Source of the DNA: Ailanthus altissimus
Lineage: Eukaryota; Streptophyta; Magnoliopsida; Sapindales; Simaroubaceae
Length of the DNA stretch: 64,000 nucleotides
Direction of reading: 5' to 3'
NCBI GenBank assembly: GCA_946807835.1
Contig: OX327712.1
Span: forward strand, 15,828,001 to 15,892,000
This document shows positions 59,567-64,000 of this stretch, one piece after another. Positions within the stretch are counted from its first letter, which is position 1, and each line of letters begins with the position of its first letter. Under the pieces are notes generated by a model. The model had not been told where the DNA came from, made no database searches, and was given only the letters and a program-made list of their open reading frames with translations. Both the position numbers and the translations under genes were made by a program.

Positions 59567-62500
59567 CTCTGATATATATATATTTGGTGAGTTGCAATCA
59601 CCGGCCTTATTGTAACTTTCAACATTTTTCATTTCTAAATTCCGAGGCATCAAACATCACGAGCTCACAGTATCTTTCTTGTTTTGTTAGTCATTACTAT
59701 TCTCATTTTCTATTTTACTTCTGACATTAATAGGTATATGACAGTGTTATTCATTTATAAGAAATGACATCATTATTAGACTTTTTCTTTTCTTTTCAGG
59801 AGATAATGTTTATCTTATATGTATGTGATACTCAAATTTGTTAAATAAATCATGTTACAAAAGAGACTTAATTAAATATGTGTTGTTACAAAAGGTGTGT
59901 TGTACAGGGATAACTACAAGAAGTAATGAATTGAAATTCAAGACGTATTTAGTAATGGCTTTAAATTATTTCAACAGCCACAAATGACAATAATTAAAGT
60001 GCACATGATTTAAAAGTTAGGATAATTTTAGAATTTAATAATTGAGTGCATCACGCAAATTTGCGTGGGTTAAATATGTTGCACAAATCAATTCACAAAT
60101 CTAGTTTTCTATATCAACCTAGATTTTGTAGATTTAATCTTTATTTCTCTCCTATTCATCTTATTTTTCTCTAAAACTTCATTACATTACACTCGAATTA
60201 TATTTTAATGCCAATATATATCAAAATAAGCACAACTTCAAAAAAAAAATTATGATTTTAATTTATATATGATAAAATATACATTATTCGATAATAAAAA
60301 ATGTCTTATCTTTGTAAATAATTTACAACTTCAAATCTACTTATTTTAAATATTAAAATGTATTTTTAAAAATAAATTTGTTAAAACTTGATTTGGTTTT
60401 GTATCTTTAGATTTCAAATCTTTTGTTTTTTATTATATTATGCATACGAAGGTAAATATATCTATGTAACATTTATTTGGTTAATAAATATTAGCCTTCT
60501 ACCTTGTGATTTAAAAAAATATAATTAAATAATAAGTCAATTCTAAAAAAAATTCAAAAATAATTGTTAAATAAAAAAGTGAACCAATAGTTATAATCTT
60601 ATACTATTTATAAAAACATACTCTCAAATAGAGGGATAAATCGGAAGTTCTATTTTCAAACATTTTTGGGAAATTATCTCTCTAACTTCTCTCTCAATTT
60701 TTGTTGCCAAAATGAAAGCAACCATCTCCAATTATTGAGTAATTTAATATTCAATATCTAATTTCATTTGTGATTATAAACATAACTTAATAACAATCAT
60801 AATGTCGAGATTCTAATAAAATTTAAAATATCTCTGTCAAATTTGTGTGTGTGTGTTTTTAATAAAGAAATATAATTTTACTTGCATCAAAGCCTTAATT
60901 GGTGAATATTTGTCATCATTAATAAGACAATTATCATTCTAAACAACTATTATTGTTTAGATATAATGATAGTATACTCTCCTAATTAATTTTCTTTTCT
61001 TGGGTCTTGACAAATAATTATTTACATTAAGAAACCTACCAATACAATCTCGATTCTCATGTGAACTAAATCAGTTATTGATGACAAAATTTGAAGTCAA
61101 ATCAGTTATTGAGTATATAGTAAATCTAATAAATCTATGGTTGTTAATAAATCTAATAATTAATAGTGTTTCTCCAAGCTCCATTATTTGACTCACTATC
61201 TTATCTAGAATTAGTACGGGGGTATCTCTCAAGTCTCAATTATGTGAGCAACTTTATCAACGGAGCCAATGGCCAACCTCTTAGAGCCAATATTAATTAA
61301 AGAGGCAAATGTTCTTGTCACGCAAATGTAGTATAATATGACAAAATAAAATGTCATACATCTGCCCACCGCCCAAATTCAAGGGTGTCCCAACTTTTGT
61401 TTTGTTTTTGAAGCCATTACATCAATTATGTCTCTTCTTAAGATTCCATGTAAATTTATGATTCTTAATATTTAATTAATTAATTTGTTTTTTTTTCACA
61501 TAATAATGCATTCTTATCGTAAATTAGAGAGAAAAGTATTGTACTTTTTGCCTTAATCATGTGACCAATTCCAAGTTGCTGTCATGGAATAATAGTGCTT
61601 ATTTATGATATGATAATACATGACTGTGGAAGGTCGGACCAACATATCCCTTTCGGGTAAAATATAATAATAATGAAAATTAAATGGAATGGAAAATAGA
61701 TTGTAAATTATAATACAGAGACTTGTGTAAGAAAAGAGATATTATAAATTAAATTAGATCAATAAAAAAAACCAAATAAGTGAATATTGTAAGAAATATC
61801 AATCGAATTTTAAAAATATCATATCTCAAAGAGAAATGTTTCATTTTAAGGCTTTACATAAAATTTCTTTACTATAGTGTGATAATAACAAAAGTTTAAA
61901 AAACCTCACGTACACACAAGAATAAGCTAGAGGAAGTCCAATTCAAAAAATTGTTTCGAAAACTATTTATTTGAGCATATTGCGTGCAAGGAGGACATCC
62001 CCCTAGGGCATGCACGCGAATTGACCCGTTTTTATTTTTATTTTGGGTTATTTTGGGAGTTGACATTAAATTTAAATGTTTTGAATTTAAATTTGAAATT
62101 AGCTATAAGACAAAGTAACTATGCAAGTGTGTTGGTAAGTATGTATTTATTTAAACAGTAAACTGTTTAAATAATTGTTAGATGTGGTTGTCGAATAATT
62201 GACAATTATGAGTAACCATCTTAGTAATTGTTGATAAACGTTTAGTGGTTGTTTGAACAACAACTATTATTCTGTAAATAAATGATCTATGAGAATCATT
62301 AGATAGCAATATTCAATTTCAGTTATTAAATTTTGGAGGTTATATTGTCATTTAATCATTTTACACTAAAACTTTGTTATTAAAAAATTAAAAATAATCT
62401 TAAAGACAATACCTAACACACTTTAATTAGTCATACAATCTCTATTTTTACCTCTACTGTGTTTTCTTTACTAGCATGTGTATGTGTATGGATGATTTTT

Positions 62501-63927
62501 TAATATTCATTCTATTTATAGAGATAAGTCTGGATATAATATTAATGTAATACGATTAATATATGTTTAATGTAATGTATACCACAAAAATTGAGATAAT
62601 AAATCACTAAAAGATCTTAACAAAATCTTCAAATACATCGAGAATTTCCTTAATTTTGAGACGTTCTGACCCAAAAAATATATTTTTTTTTTCATACAGA
62701 GTATTAAGATTTGCCCATCTCATAAAATCAAACGAATTCTAAAAAAAGTCAACTCGCACGTTCAAAAATATTTTTTTTGATAAAAATTAAATACGCTGAT
62801 CTCACAAATATCTATCTAAGTTGCTATTTTCAAATTTTTTTAATACCATGTGGTATATAATTTATATGCGATTACAGGATATGCTTTCAAGTTGAAGACT
62901 TGTCAATTGTCAAATTATTCAGTTCAAGTTTTATTGATTTAGCAAATTAAAACCCAACCTCGTGTAATTAAAATTAAAAACCCAAATATCCTATATCATC
63001 TAAAGAAATAATACTCTGATTTAGCAAATTTTTCATTATGTTATATACGTTACCTATTTGATAATGTCTAGTTAATTATCATATCAATTGAGGCAATAGA
63101 GATGACTTTGCAAACATTTTCTGGAGAGGGTTTCCTTTTTCTTTTTTTTTAGGGGTACATAAAAAGTCACGCGAAATATGAATTGATTATTTTTAAATTA
63201 AATAAATTCTCCATTTCATAGATTGAAAATAAAAAAATTAACTAAAATAATAAAATTCAAGATTTAACTCTATACAGTTTTTAACTCAATGTAAAATTTA
63301 ATTGATAGACGAAGATTCATTTAATTTTAAAGACGAATTTTAATAATAAAAATTATTTTAAAATATTTTCTCACATATAATCTTTAAAAAAATTCATTTT
63401 TAAATACTCTTAAATCTTAAAAACATACTCTATTTTTTCTCATCAAAGATTACCCAGTAAAATTTTAGTAGAATTTTATAATGGCATATGTAATAAATAC
63501 ATTGCATAAAATGGGAGAAATAAGTTATGATGACCAATTGGTCCAACTCCAAAGGAAAATTGAGTTCCCAAATTGAACCTCTACCTGACCGATACCAATT
63601 TCCGTGAATTTCTTTTGGCAACTGTGCCTTTTTTGTATCCAAATCTATAAACAATTGAAGCAAGCAGCTTTGATGCATAAAAGTTTTTGTTTTCTGCAAC
63701 AGTGGCACAAATTATGTTGATGACACGAAAATGACATAATTAATGGAGATAAAGTTGGGCAAGTGGGAACTCACACCAACCCTTAAAATATTGAAATAAA
63801 ATGGGAAGTTGACTTTCTTGCAGAAAAGTGCTTTTCATTCTTTTATTTTTGTTTTTGCACATTCGAAACTCAAAACTCAAAACCCAAAAAAAAAATCTGA
63901 AAAAATTATTGAATTATTCTTCTTCTC
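59567..63927. other. Intergenic DNA
   Basis: No gene supported. A short GT repeat lies near 60849. A 92-residue minus-strand frame at 63430-63708 has no recognisable domain. The last few hundred bases are probably upstream DNA of the next gene. Confidence 0.5.
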
Positions 63928-63936
63928 TATATAAAG
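63928..63936 (+). promoter_or_regulatory. TATA box, probable promoter of a gene beyond the window
   Basis: TATATAAAG in a CT-rich context (CTTCTTCTC upstream), followed after ~25-35 bp by a pyrimidine-rich stretch and a leader-like sequence running to the window end. A TTGAC W-box core is at ~63811. Confidence 0.55.
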
Positions 63937-64000
63937 CTACCCTGCCCATATCCTTTCTGTTAACTCACTAAATTTGCTTTTCTAATCTGTCAACTCTTCA

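Noticed and set aside
63430..63708. 92-residue minus-strand frame
   Set aside because: No recognisable family and no upstream signals; within the presumed upstream region of a plus-strand gene.

Overview
The window is nuclear DNA of a flowering plant, most likely a eudicot. Evidence: a 19-exon plant-type BRF1 gene with GT-AG introns (one GC-AG), an intronless plant MCTP gene, AT-rich intergenic DNA, and Ty1/copia, L1-type LINE, hAT-type, SINE and caulimovirid-derived repeats. The sequence does not fix the species; no bacterial operon, CRISPR array, rRNA or tRNA gene was seen.

Layout. 1-1065: AT-rich DNA with one copy of an inverted repeat. 1066-6531: Ty1/copia element 1 (minus) with both LTRs, primer-binding site and polypurine tract, coding part broken. 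6532-8581: intergenic, with the second inverted copy and a ~350 bp foldback sequence. 8582-11608: MCTP14-like gene (minus), with ACGT boxes upstream. 11900-17545: intergenic DNA with direct repeats, an LTR-like remnant, a 21-bp minisatellite and duplicated blocks. 17545-26520: an L1-type LINE (minus) missing its 3' part, split in ORF1 by copia element 2 (21021-26338). 26595-28763: a 2.17 kb solo LTR with TSD AATAT. 30150-31470: another LTR-like remnant. 31690-34450: a decayed endogenous caulimovirid fragment (movement-like domain, zinc knuckle, protease, RT, RNase H). 34453-38786: a solo LTR of the same family as that at 26.6 kb, split by a third copy (35127-37516, TSD TCATA). 40318-41100: non-autonomous hAT-type element with an 8-bp TSD. 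41488-52425: BRF1 gene (plus). 52426-64000: 3' flank and intergenic DNA with small repeats, ending in a plausible promoter for a gene beyond the window.

Only two host genes are well supported. BRF1 is a TFIIIB subunit that recruits RNA polymerase III to tRNA and 5S genes. The MCTP protein is a C2-domain ER-membrane protein of a family found at plasmodesmata. They have no evident functional link. The rest is mainly a layered record of transposition, with nesting that gives relative ages. No new gene system was found; the most useful observations are nested insertions with exact target duplications, the pararetrovirus relic, and unusual sequences in BRF1 introns.
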